38,683 bases of DNA from contig CAMEKZ010000003.1 of assembly GCA_945921635.1 (NCBI GenBank), positions 1 through 38,683 of the forward strand, read 5' to 3'. A program made the position numbers and the translations under genes. The notes beneath the pieces are model-generated. The model saw nothing but the letters and a program-made list of their open reading frames with translations. It was not told the origin of the DNA and searched no databases. This DNA is from an uncultured Clostridia bacterium (GTDB taxonomy: Bacteria > Bacillota > Clostridia > Oscillospirales > Ruminococcaceae). Positions 22,536 to 31,153 of this stretch are shown in pieces (the first letter of the stretch is position 1; the number at the start of each line of letters is the position of its first letter).

Positions 22536-24464
22536 TTACCTTACAGGACTTCCGTTAGGTGGGTCCTTGTCAAGGCACACGACCTGAACCTTGCTTCCTG
22601 CGTCACACGCAAGCAGCATACCGTTGCTTTCCTCTCCGCAAAGCTTTGCGGGGGCAAGGTTAGCTACGAAAATTATCTTCTTTCCGACAAGCTCCTCGGG
22701 GGTGTAGTATTCGGCTATGCCCGATACTATCTGTCTGCCGCCGCGGCCGTCGTCTACCTGTATTTTAAGCAGTTTTTTGGACTTCTTTATCTTCTCGCAG
22801 GCGGTTATCTCACCGCTTCTGAGCTTTACCTTAGCAAAATCGTCTATCGTGATTATACCCGCCTTGTCAAGATCCTCGTCCTCTTTGATAACTACTGCCG
22901 GCTTCATCATCTCTTCAAGCGCCGCAATCTCGGTCTTGATGTCGATTCTCGGGAACAGCACCTCGCCCTTCTTTACCGTGACATCTGCGGGGAGTACGCC
23001 GAATTTATCCAGTGTGTCATAAGCGGTATCCTCAGCCGCTGCGCCTATCTGCTCCCATACCTTAGGCATTGTGAAGGGCATAAAGGGGTAAAGCAGAGAA
23101 GAGCATATTCTCACCGTTTCAAGCAGGTTGTAAAGTACAGCCGCAAGGCGGGGCTTGTTCGCCTCGTCCTTTGCAAGCACCCACGGAGCGGTCTCGTCAA
23201 TGTACTTGTTCGCACGGGAGATTACCTTGAATATCTCCTCGAGCGCCTTTGAAAGCTGTGCCTGCTCGATAAGCGGGGTTACTGTGCCGCAAAGCGACTG
23301 TGCCATGCCGACAAGCTGCTCGTCAAGCGCGTCTGCCGCCCTGTCTGCGGGGAGCGTGCCGCCAAAATATTTATCCACCATCGCGACGGTTCTTGAAACG
23401 AGGTTGCCCAGGTCGTTCGCGAGGTCTGCGTTTATCCTTGTCAGCATAAGCTCGTTTGTGAAATTGCAGTCGCTGCCGTAGGGCATATCGCGGAGTATCT
23501 GATAACGCACCGCGTCAACACCGTAGCGCTCGGAGAGTACAAACGGGTCTACTACATTTCCCTTTGATTTGCTCATCTTGTCGCCGTTGAAGTTTATCCA
23601 GCCGTGGCCGTAAAGGTGCTTAGGCAAAGGCAAATCAAGCATCATGAGGATAATAGGCCATACGATAGAGTGAAAGCGCACGATTTCCTTTGCGGTCATG
23701 TGCATATCGGCAGGCCAGTATTTGTCAAAATCGCTGTACTTATCATTTCCGTAGCCGAGCGCGCTGATATAGTTTGACAGCGCGTCAACCCATACATATA
23801 CAACGTGACCCTCGTCAAAATCAACCGGCACGCCCCATGTAAAGCTTGTACGCGATACGCACAGGTCTTCAAGTCCGGGCTTTATGAAGTTGTTTACCAT
23901 CTCGTTTACGCGGCTTTTCGGCTGAAGATAATCGGTCTCGGTGAGGAACTTTTCAACCTTGTCGGCAAAATCCGAAAGGCGGAGGAAGTACGCTTCTTCA
24001 TTGGCTTCGATTACCTCTCTGCCGCAGTCGGGGCACTTGCCGTCCACAAGCTGGCTCTCCGTCCAGAAGCTCTCGCACGGAGTACAGTATTTGCCCTTAT
24101 AGGTGCCCTTGTAGATATATCCCTTGTCGTACAGTGCGCGGAAAATCTTCTGCACTGTTTCTACATGATAATCATCCGTGGTTCTGATAAAGCGGTCGTA
24201 GCTTATACCCATAACCTCCCACAGACGCTTGAAGTTTGATACTATCTCGTCAACGTACTCCTTGGGGGTTACGCCCTTTTCCTTTGCTTTCAGCTCGATT
24301 TTCTGTCCGTGCTCATCGGTACCGGTCAGGAACATTACGTCATATCCCTGCATTCTTTTAAATCTTGCGATTGTGTCGCAGGCTACGGTCGTGTAGCAGT
24401 GACCTATGTGCGGATTTCCCGACGGATAATAAATAGGTGTGGTTATATAAAATGTCTTGCTCAT
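22536..24464 (-). CDS. metG: Methionyl-tRNA synthetase
   Basis: Charges tRNA-Met. 642 residues: catalytic core with HIGH (19-22), KMSKSKGN near residue 300, and a zinc knuckle CTPCESFW...CPDCGRE. Then come the anticodon helical domain and a C-terminal EMAP/Trbp111-like tRNA-binding domain (from about 535: VKLRSGEITACEKIKKSKKLLKIQV, ...GKKIIFVANLAPAKLCGEESNGML). AAGGGAG lies about ten bases before the ATG. It leads the minus-strand methionine operon. The leader of about 180 bases carries small hairpins (GTGCAG/CTGCAC at 24540-24553, CGGC/GCCG at 24497-24508), but I found no T-box or SAM riboswitch core. Confidence 0.96.
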   Translation of the reverse strand: MSKTFYITTPIYYPSGNPHIGHCYTTVACDTIARFKRMQGYDVMFLTGTDEHGQKIELKAKEKGVTPKEYVDEIVSNFKRLWEVMGISYDRFIRTTDDYHVETVQKIFRALYDKGYIYKGTYKGKYCTPCESFWTESQLVDGKCPDCGREVIEANEEAYFLRLSDFADKVEKFLTETDYLQPKSRVNEMVNNFIKPGLEDLCVSRTSFTWGVPVDFDEGHVVYVWVDALSNYISALGYGNDKYSDFDKYWPADMHMTAKEIVRFHSIVWPIILMMLDLPLPKHLYGHGWINFNGDKMSKSKGNVVDPFVLSERYGVDAVRYQILRDMPYGSDCNFTNELMLTRINADLANDLGNLVSRTVAMVDKYFGGTLPADRAADALDEQLVGMAQSLCGTVTPLIEQAQLSKALEEIFKVISRANKYIDETAPWVLAKDEANKPRLAAVLYNLLETVRICSSLLYPFMPFTMPKVWEQIGAAAEDTAYDTLDKFGVLPADVTVKKGEVLFPRIDIKTEIAALEEMMKPAVVIKEDEDLDKAGIITIDDFAKVKLRSGEITACEKIKKSKKLLKIQVDDGRGGRQIVSGIAEYYTPEELVGKKIIFVANLAPAKLCGEESNGMLLACDAGSKVQVVCLDKDPPNGSPVR

Positions 24465-24627
24465 AGCATTTGTTCTCCCTTAATATAATTATAGTAAACG
24501 GCGTGAGCCGAGTGTTTTGTCCGGATAAGCCTTACATTCGTGCAGGACTGCACATTCGTCCGTATATGTACTTTACCTTAAATTTTGTCTCAATTTTCAT
24601 CCAGCAATCAGTCCTTCCGAATTATGT

Positions 24628-24645
24628 TATGCAAACGCTTGCATA
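24628..24645. promoter_or_regulatory. LacI-type operator-like palindrome at the metG transcription start
   Basis: TATGCAAACGCTTGCATA is symmetric except for the central ACGC, with the CG centre flanked by GCAAA/TTGC, typical of LacI/GalR family operators. It starts eight bases downstream of the metG -10, so it would overlap the transcription start. No LacI-type regulator is in the window. Confidence 0.6.
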
Positions 24646-24652
24646 CTTTTTT

Positions 24653-24681
24653 AGTATACCACTTTCTCTCCTTTTTTGCAA
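24653..24681 (-). promoter_or_regulatory. Promoter for the metG-metF-metH operon
   Basis: Minus strand TTGCAA (24681-24676), 17-bp spacer, TATACT (24658-24653). The palindrome at 24628-24645 follows immediately. Confidence 0.75.
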
Positions 24682-24729
24682 CAAATCAAAAAAATTTCAA
24701 GTAATTTTTACATTTTGTCTAAAAAACTC

Positions 24730-24758
24730 TTGATTTTTTTCGATTTTTCTAGTAAAAT
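24730..24758 (+). promoter_or_regulatory. Promoter for the PucR-type regulator
   Basis: TTGATT at 24730-24735, 17-bp spacer, TAAAAT at 24753-24758, in a strongly AT-rich stretch. The leader to ATG 24961 is about 195 bases and holds no structure I recognise. Confidence 0.7.
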
Positions 24759-24960
24759 ATATTTGGTGTATTATTTTCAGACATCATACGGCAAAATACA
24801 GACCCGCCTTTCGCGGCTGTTTATGCCCGATTTCCGAACCGAACCGTAAACCCGCGCTTTTTATTCGGACATCCCTATGTCAGAAAAAGCCGCAAAACAA
24901 CCGGATTTTATCCCCGTACATAATCGGGATAACAACAACGATAACAAAAGAGGTAAGAAA

Positions 24961-26046
24961 ATGTCAAACAGATTATTTCAGGGCGTAGTTCATCAGATGA
25001 GAGATACTATCGGACGTGTTATCGGCGTAATCGACGAGAACTCGACGATTGTCGCTTGCAGTGAGCTTTCCAGAATCGGTACAAACAGTGACTTTTTCAC
25101 CATTGACTTAGGCGACTCACACGATGTATTTATCCGTGACGGCTACACATACAAGCCTTTCGGCGTTCATGTAAAGCCGGACTACGCGGTATTCATCGAG
25201 GGTACGGACGACCAGGCGGCAAAGTACGCCGCATTGCTCGCCATTTCGCTGTCAAGCATAAAGCAGTACTATGACGAGAAGTACGACAGAAACAATTTTG
25301 TCAAGAATATCATCCTCGACAACGTGCTCCCCGGCGACATCACGATAAAGGCGAGAGAGCTGCACTTCAACAGCGAAATCAGCCGTGTTGTATTCCTCAT
25401 AAGCATAGTTTCGTCAAACGACGTGTCGGCTTATGACGTAATACAGAACCTCTTTCCGGATAAAAACAAGGACTTTGTGTTCAATATCACCGAGTCCGAG
25501 ATAGTTCTGGTTAAGGAAATCAAGAGCAACATTGACAACAAGGATCTCGAAAAGCTTGCGCGCTCTATCTCCGACACACTGTCGGGAGAGTTCTTCACCC
25601 GCGTAAACGTAGGTATCGGTACGCCCGTAACAGGTATAAAGGATCTCGCGCGCTCGTTTAAAGAGGCGCAGATAGCGATTGAGGTAGGAAAGGTATTCGA
25701 CACCGACAAGACCATAGTAAGCTATGACAACCTCGGTATCGCAAGACTTATCTACCACCTGCCGACTACGCTGTGCGAGACGTTCTTAAAGGAAGTGTTC
25801 AAGAAGGGCTCGATAGAGTCGCTCGACCACGAAACTCTGTTTACCATTCAGAGATTCTTTGAAAACAACCTCAACGTTTCGGAGACCTCGAGAAAGCTTT
25901 TCGTACACAGAAATACACTCGTATACAGATTAGATAAAATCAAAAAGCTGACAGGACTTGACCTGAGAGAATTTGACCATGCGATTATCTTCAAAATTGC
26001 GCTTATGGTTAAAAAGTACCTCTCGGCAGACCCTGCCAAGTTCTGA
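24961..26046 (+). CDS. CdaR/PucR-type transcriptional regulator
   Basis: 361 residues from ATG 24961 (AGAGG about eight bases upstream); this start gives MSNRLFQGVVHQMRDTIGRVIGVID. The frame is open 84 bases further up, but that part is polar and does not look conserved. The N-terminal third resembles a sugar-diacid or small-molecule sensing domain; the middle resembles the GGDEF-like part of CdaR proteins (GIGTPVTGIKDLARSFKEAQIAI). The end is the PucR-type helix-turn-helix: NLNVSETSRKLFVHRNTLVYRLDKIKKLTGLD. It lies just before ftsE, an arrangement I associate with Clostridia. It may sense an unidentified ligand; control of the ftsEX genes is only inference. Confidence 0.85.
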   Translation: MSNRLFQGVVHQMRDTIGRVIGVIDENSTIVACSELSRIGTNSDFFTIDLGDSHDVFIRDGYTYKPFGVHVKPDYAVFIEGTDDQAAKYAALLAISLSSIKQYYDEKYDRNNFVKNIILDNVLPGDITIKARELHFNSEISRVVFLISIVSSNDVSAYDVIQNLFPDKNKDFVFNITESEIVLVKEIKSNIDNKDLEKLARSISDTLSGEFFTRVNVGIGTPVTGIKDLARSFKEAQIAIEVGKVFDTDKTIVSYDNLGIARLIYHLPTTLCETFLKEVFKKGSIESLDHETLFTIQRFFENNLNVSETSRKLFVHRNTLVYRLDKIKKLTGLDLREFDHAIIFKIALMVKKYLSADPAKF

Positions 26047-26180
26047 TTAAAGAAGCTGTAATCACGGATATATTTTATCCTGTCAGTACGACTTCTGAAA
26101 AGGCACATTCAGGGATAGTGAAATTTATTGAAGCAAAAATTGATTGTTGAGTTTTCGCCATGAAAACATTTTGCAAGGTG

Positions 26181-26262
26181 GGTGCAATACCGCGCGGCGG
26201 TATATCGGCTGATTTTCAGACGGACTTGCACTGTTTTGCACCGCCGGAGGATTCCTCCGGCG
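26181..26262 (+). promoter_or_regulatory. Structured leader upstream of ftsE
   Basis: GGTGCAA (26181-26187) pairs with TTGCACC (26236-26242), enclosing an ATACCG/CGGTAT hairpin (26187-26203). Next to it is a perfect 9-bp hairpin CGCCGGAGG/CCTCCGGCG (26242-26262) only 12 bases before the ftsE ribosome binding site. The second stem contains a buried GGAGG. I cannot assign it to a known riboswitch, and see no clear promoter in 26047-26180. Confidence 0.5.
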
Positions 26263-26292
26263 ACGCATAAATCAGGAAGGAATGGTTACTTA

Positions 26293-26985
26293 GTGGTAGA
26301 ACTTAAAAATGTCGATGTCCATTTTAAGGACGGAGGCGGAGTAGACGCACTGAACGGCGTCAATATACGGATAGAGGACGGAGAATTTGTATTTATAGTA
26401 GGCGACAGCGGCGCGGGAAAGTCCACGCTGCTGAAGCTTCTCACGCGCGAAATCGCACCGACCTCGGGACGCGTATTCGTAAACGGCTATAACTTAGCAA
26501 AGATAAAGAGCAAGAAGATACCTTATTTCAGACGTTCGATAGGTATGATATTTCAGGATTTCCGCCTGATACCAGACCTCAACGTCTACGACAACGTGGC
26601 TTTTGTTCTGCGTGTCACAAACAAACCGAAAAGAACGATACGGCACAGGGTTCCTTATGTGCTTAATCTCGTCAAGCTCACAGACAGGGCGAAGGCGTAC
26701 CCCGACAAGCTGTCGGGCGGTGAAAAGCAGCGTGTGGCTATCGCACGCGCGTTTGCCAGCGACCCCGGACTTATCATAGCTGACGAGCCTACGGCAAATA
26801 TCGACCCTGCGCTTTCCTATGATATAGTAAAGCTGCTGAAGGAAATAAACAAGTGCGGCACAACGGTAATCATGGTTACTCACGAGCATAGCCTTGTAGA
26901 ATACTTCGGTGGCAGAATTATCAGCCTCAAATCCGGCGAGGTGGTTTTTGACGACTACATAGGAGGTGCCGGCGAGGATGAATAA
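26293..26985 (+). CDS. ftsE: Cell division ABC transporter ATPase FtsE
   Basis: ATPase of the FtsEX complex, which controls wall hydrolases at the division site. 230 residues from GTG 26293: Walker [10 protein letters not shown] (37-45), Q-loop FQDFRL, signature LSGGEKQ (140-146), Walker B LIIADEP (160-166) and H-loop VTHEH. AGGAAGG lies 12 bases upstream of GTG, the same spacing as in pfkA. An in-frame ATG-like extension upstream reads through the leader hairpins and is unlikely. The closest ATG after the ribosome binding site (26281) stops after three codons. The gene overlaps ftsX by eight bases. Confidence 0.94.
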   Translation: MVELKNVDVHFKDGGGVDALNGVNIRIEDGEFVFIVGDSGAGKSTLLKLLTREIAPTSGRVFVNGYNLAKIKSKKIPYFRRSIGMIFQDFRLIPDLNVYDNVAFVLRVTNKPKRTIRHRVPYVLNLVKLTDRAKAYPDKLSGGEKQRVAIARAFASDPGLIIADEPTANIDPALSYDIVKLLKEINKCGTTVIMVTHEHSLVEYFGGRIISLKSGEVVFDDYIGGAGEDE

Positions 26986-27865
26986 TATCAGCTATCTCAT
27001 AAAGCAGGGCATAGCCTCGGTGTGGAAGAACCGCTTCATGTCGTTTGCGAGCCTGTGCATACTGACCGTGAGCCTGCTGCTGGTCGGACTTTCGGCGCTT
27101 GTCATGCTCGACTGTGGAATCATTCTCGACAGCGTGTCCGACAAGAACGAAATCAGCGTCTACATGGAGGACGGCGCGGATATTGAGCATATAAAGGACG
27201 TGCTTAATTCCAACACGCTTGTGGAAAGCATCTCCTACATATCCCCCGAGGAGGGTCTGGCGGAAATGATGGAGCAGTACAAGGAGCAGAGCTCGCTTTT
27301 TGAGAGCCTGCCGTACAACCCCGTCCCGCCGACCTATATGGTGACAATAAACGACCTTGACAAGATAGATACCGCGGTGGAGCAGTTTTCCGCGATTGAG
27401 GGCGTGTATAAGGTAAACGCGCCGATGGATTTTGCGGGCTTTATCCGCGACATACGCACGACCTTTACCGTTATCGGTATCGTGCTTATAGCTGCGCTCG
27501 GCACGGTAAGCATAATAATCATATCAAACACGACAAGGCTCAGCGTTTTCGCAAGGCGCAAGGAAATAAGCATTATGCGTATAGTAGGTGCGACAAACGC
27601 TTTTATCAAGACGCCGTTTTTTGTAGAGGGTATGTTTATCGGACTGCTCTCGGGAGTATTTTCATGGCTTCTTACAAAGTTTATATATGAAGGCCTTTTC
27701 TCGGTATTTTCCGAAAATCTCGGTATGTGGAGTGCGCTCGGCATGAGCAGCATTTTACAGTTCTCGGATTTCTGCTGGTACGCGCTTGCGGCATACTGCG
27801 TTGCGGGTGCGTTTCTCGGCGCGATAGGCACCGTGTTCAGCACAGGAAAATATCTCAAGGTTTAA
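26978..27865 (+). CDS. ftsX: Cell division protein FtsX
   Basis: Membrane partner of FtsE. 295 residues from ATG 26978, with AGGAGG eleven bases before. Four membrane segments: one after KNRFMSFASL (residues 22-45), then an extracellular loop of about 120 residues (DSVSDKNEISVYMEDGADIEH, then YISPEEGLAEMM and NPVPPTYMV), and three helices in the C-terminal third around IGIVLIAALGTVSIIIISNTTRLSVFARRKEIS. The cytoplasmic ARRKEISIMRIVGAT segment is the classic FtsX signature. It overlaps ftsE by eight bases. The M23 peptidase directly downstream is its expected client, activated through the outer loop. Confidence 0.94.
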   Translation: MNNISYLIKQGIASVWKNRFMSFASLCILTVSLLLVGLSALVMLDCGIILDSVSDKNEISVYMEDGADIEHIKDVLNSNTLVESISYISPEEGLAEMMEQYKEQSSLFESLPYNPVPPTYMVTINDLDKIDTAVEQFSAIEGVYKVNAPMDFAGFIRDIRTTFTVIGIVLIAALGTVSIIIISNTTRLSVFARRKEISIMRIVGATNAFIKTPFFVEGMFIGLLSGVFSWLLTKFIYEGLFSVFSENLGMWSALGMSSILQFSDFCWYALAAYCVAGAFLGAIGTVFSTGKYLKV

Positions 27866-27887
27866 CACTTACGGGAAAGGAGCGTAT

Positions 27888-29195
27888 ATGCACTTTAAAA
27901 AATTTTTGCGCAGAGCGGCGGCATTCGTCACGGTTTGCGCGTTAAATACAGGTATAATAATGTCATACTCCCCTATCGGCGCGGAGGATCTGACGGTTGA
28001 CGAGATAAAGGACAAGATTTCTCAGATACAGGAGGAAAACGCGGCAAGGCGCGAGGAGATAGAGCGCATTGACGGAGATATTTCCGAGCAGAAGGAAAAC
28101 CTTGAAAAGGTAAACGCCCTGCTCGGCGAGCAAAAGCAGCTTGTAGACTACTACAACAACCTTGTTTATTATAAAAAACAGGATATAACAGAGGTCGAGG
28201 GCAAAATCGCAGACCTTGAGCTTGATATAGACGAGCTTGACAGTCAGATAAAGACCGCCGAGAAGGATATAGAGGAGCTTGAGGCGCAGAATGCCGACAA
28301 CCTCGAAAAGTTTGCGCAGATAATCCGTACCATGTACACCACCGGAAATACGGATATGTTCGGCGTGCTTGCCGGCTCAACGGATTTTTACCAGCTCATG
28401 GTAAGCAGCGAGGTAATCGGAAATATCACCGAGAAGAACCTCGAATTTATGAATGCGCTTAAAAAGGATATAGAAAAGCTCAGCTCCGACAAAAAGCAGC
28501 TCGAAACCGACAAAGCGAATTTGCAGGCAAGCGTAGAAAAGCTTGACAGCGAAAAGCAGACCCTGCTTGACGAGCAGACCGAGCTTGAGGGGCTGCTGTA
28601 CGACAGCGCGTCAGCCGCCGATAGCTACAAGCAGGACTATGACAAATACCAGTCGGCGATAGACAGCCTTGAAAATCAGCAGAGCGACTTAAGCTATCTG
28701 ATAAGCGTAAGCGAGGCGGATATCGATGCTTATGAAGAGCAAATAAAAGAGATAATCAAACAGCAGACCAACCCTGACAAGGTTTATCAGGAGGGCGACT
28801 GGATATGGCCTGTGCCCGGACGCTCGTATATCTCCTGCTATTTCGGCTGGGACTATGAGCTCGGCAGATGGCACAAGGGCGTCGATATAGGTGACGCGGG
28901 AATTTACGGCGATTACATACGCGCGTCAAAGGCAGGCACGGTAATAGTGGCGGAAAGCTCATACATACCCGGCTACAGCTACGGAATGTATGTCGTGGTT
29001 GACCACGGCGGCGGATATACCTCTACCTACGCGCACATGAGCGCGGTAAACGTATATGTCGGCCAGGAGGTAGCACAGGGTGATGTGCTCGGCTGTGTAG
29101 GAAATACAGGCTATTCCACCGGACCGCATCTGCACTTTGAAATAAGACTTAACGGCGAGCCGCAGGACCCGTTCGGTTATGTGGAAATAGCATAA
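27888..29195 (+). CDS. Secreted M23 peptidase with long coiled coil (EnvC/PcsB-like role)
   Basis: 435 residues: signal peptide (1-32, ending PIGA-ED), a long Glu/Lys/Leu-rich coiled coil (about 35-285, ISQIQEENAARREEIER and many similar heptads), then a LytM/M23 metallopeptidase domain (about 300-435). Zinc ligands are in RWHKGVDIG (HxxxD) and GPHLHFEI (HxH). This is the layout of FtsEX-activated wall hydrolases or their activators, and the gene follows ftsX by 22 bases. It is predicted to cut peptide cross-links of peptidoglycan during separation of daughter cells. All active-site residues of the M23 type are present, so it should be enzymatic. GGAAAGGAG sits about seven bases before the ATG. 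Confidence 0.9.
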   Translation: MHFKKFLRRAAAFVTVCALNTGIIMSYSPIGAEDLTVDEIKDKISQIQEENAARREEIERIDGDISEQKENLEKVNALLGEQKQLVDYYNNLVYYKKQDITEVEGKIADLELDIDELDSQIKTAEKDIEELEAQNADNLEKFAQIIRTMYTTGNTDMFGVLAGSTDFYQLMVSSEVIGNITEKNLEFMNALKKDIEKLSSDKKQLETDKANLQASVEKLDSEKQTLLDEQTELEGLLYDSASAADSYKQDYDKYQSAIDSLENQQSDLSYLISVSEADIDAYEEQIKEIIKQQTNPDKVYQEGDWIWPVPGRSYISCYFGWDYELGRWHKGVDIGDAGIYGDYIRASKAGTVIVAESSYIPGYSYGMYVVVDHGGGYTSTYAHMSAVNVYVGQEVAQGDVLGCVGNTGYSTGPHLHFEIRLNGEPQDPFGYVEIA

Positions 29196-29231
29196 TTATC
29201 CGTTCGGATAAAACGGCGGTGCGGCTCGGAG

Positions 29232-29252
29232 TATACGGCTGTTCGCCGTATG
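29232..29252 (+). terminator. Hairpin between the M23 and S41 genes
   Basis: ATACGGC pairs with GCCGTAT around TGTTC, followed by GCTTTTGC. A small TTATCCG/CGGATAA palindrome lies at 29196-29211. Termination is probably partial. Confidence 0.45.
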
Positions 29253-29304
29253 CTTTTGCAGAAACTTTTTTCGGGGTTTGACAGACGGAAGGAACAACAT
29301 CCAG

Positions 29305-30495
29305 ATGAATAAAAAAGTATCACTCGGCGTTACGATAAGCCTTGTGGCGGTTGCCTGTGCAATCACCTTTGTGCTTACAATGACCGTATCGCTGAATATG
29401 TAGGATTCGATGTTCGCTGGCGTACAGGAGCGCGAGACTATCAACGCAAAGATAAAGGAGATTGACTCCTTTGTCCGCAGCTCTTCAATATACGAGCTTG
29501 ACGAGTCGGATATACTAATCGGAATCATGAACGGCTATATCAGCGGTGTTGATGACAAGTACGCGAAATATTACACCGCGGACGAATACTACAAGCAACA
29601 GCAGATAGAAAGCGGCGTGATAATAGGCACGGGTGTAGAAACCGAAATAAAAGGTGACTATCTCGAAATCACCAAGGTATACAGCGGCTCGTCCGCAGAG
29701 GTAGCCGGGCTTTCAAAGGGCTATATAATAACCGCGGTCGATAAAAAGAACGTCCTTGAAATCGGTGCTGAAAAGGCACAGGCTATGCTTGACGGCGAGG
29801 AGGGAACGAAAATCTCCCTCACCGTAAAAGCTCCGGACGACAGCGAAAAAAGCGTGACGCTTGTGCGCCAGCAGATAAAGCTTCAGTCCGCTGTCGGCAA
29901 GCTTGTTGACGGATATGCGTATATTAAAATCTATACGTTCAATAATACCACAGGCGAGCAGTTTACACAGCTTATTGATAATTTTGAGTCGCAGTCGGTG
30001 CTGGGCTACATTTTCGATGTAAGAGATGCTTCTGACGGCATCACCGCACCGCTCACCGCTATGCTGAACCGCGTACTGCCGAAGGCGGTGGTTGCTACCT
30101 CAAAGGGCAACGACGGAGTAGAACAGACCCTTGTCGAGACGGACGGCACTACAGTGATTGAAAAACCGATAGCAGTAATCACAAACAACGGCACGGCGTG
30201 CGTTGCAGAGCTTTTTGCGGCGGGTATGCGCGACTTTGCGGGCGCGTCAGTTGTAGGCTCGGTTACATCGGGAAAGGCGGAGCTTCAGACTACGAGGAGC
30301 TTTAAGGACGGAAGCGCTGTTTCCATTTCGACTGCACGCGCTTATCCCACGCAGTCCGAAAGCTTTGACAATGTCGGAATCACGCCGGACTATACCGTTG
30401 ACATTACCGCACAGCAGGCAGAAAACATAAAATTTGCCGACGCGGAGAGCGACCCGCAGCTGCAAAAGGCGCTTGAAGCGGTTGCGGCAAAGTAA
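29305..30495 (+). pseudogene. S41 C-terminal processing peptidase with in-frame TAG and altered active site
   Basis: The natural start is ATG 29305 (GGAAGGA upstream), giving MNKKVSLGVTISLVAVACAITF, a membrane anchor, up to residue 32. TAG at 29401-29403 then stops the frame; without it the protein continues DSMFAGVQERETINAKIKEID, a PDZ domain (about 105-190) and the S41 fold (about 195-375). TAG may replace a Tyr codon. A restart at ATG 29410 would give a product without the anchor. In the catalytic block the usual TAS-A-E reads TACVAE: the nucleophile Ser is Cys (codon 30199-30201), and the usual DLRxNxGG loop is DVRDASDG. The Lys remains in TSGKAE. Together this suggests loss of protease function. 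It follows the FtsEX-M23 genes. Confidence 0.8.
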
Positions 30496-30582
30496 CTTAA
30501 CCGTCATAACAGCCGATTTTCGGCAATAACATAATATCATAATATACCGCGCAAGCGGAAAACACGGAGGTAACAGATAATT

Positions 30583-31059
30583 ATGGCAACTAAACAGACA
30601 GTTTTAACGAAGGAAGGCTTGAAAAGCCTCGAGGACGAGCTTGAACACTTAAAAACCGTCACAAGACGCGAAATAGCGGATAAAATCAAGGTAGCGCTTT
30701 CTTTCGGCGACCTTTCGGAAAACTCGGAGTATGACGAGGCGAAGAACGAACAGGGTATCGTAGAGGCGAGAATTGCAGAAATCGAGGCAACCTTAAAGAA
30801 CGTAAAAGTCCTTGACGCAGACGAGCTTTCGACAGAGCACGTCAGCATCGGTAACAAGGTGGTTTTAGAGGCGGTAGAGGACGGCAGACAGCTCAACCTG
30901 CTGCTTGTAGGCTCTAAGGAGGTCGATGTAAAGAACGGCAAGATTTCCGATGAGTCGCCTATCGGCAAGGCGTGTCTGGGCAGAAAGCTGGGCGAGACTA
31001 TTGAAGTCGAAGCACCCGCCGGCATAAAGAAATATATCATCAAGGAAATCAACAAGTAA
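30583..31059 (+). CDS. greA: Transcription elongation factor GreA
   Basis: Binds the secondary channel of RNA polymerase and helps cut backtracked RNA. 158 residues: an N-terminal coiled-coil hairpin (MATKQTVLTKEGLKSLEDELEHL, with acidic tip GDLSENSEYDEAKNEQ) and a C-terminal FKBP-like domain with ESPIGKACLGRKLGETIEVEAPAG. These are hallmark GreA segments and the length is normal. GGAGG lies about 12 bases before the ATG. It is followed by lysS after 94 bases containing a CGCGGGG/CCCCGCG hairpin (31077-31106) without T-run; greA-lysS adjacency is common in Firmicutes. Confidence 0.96.
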   Translation: MATKQTVLTKEGLKSLEDELEHLKTVTRREIADKIKVALSFGDLSENSEYDEAKNEQGIVEARIAEIEATLKNVKVLDADELSTEHVSIGNKVVLEAVEDGRQLNLLLVGSKEVDVKNGKISDESPIGKACLGRKLGETIEVEAPAGIKKYIIKEINK

Positions 31060-31153
31060 TTTTTCGGCACGCTTTACGCGGGGCGGCTATTTCGGATTAC
31101 CCCGCGGCAAAACGCGCTGTGGTTATGCGACAAAATGGGAAGGACGAAAACAA

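Noticed and set aside
24465-24660. T-box or SAM riboswitch before metG
   Set aside because: I looked for the AGGGTGG T-box core and for SAM-I core pieces on the minus strand and found only small unrelated hairpins.
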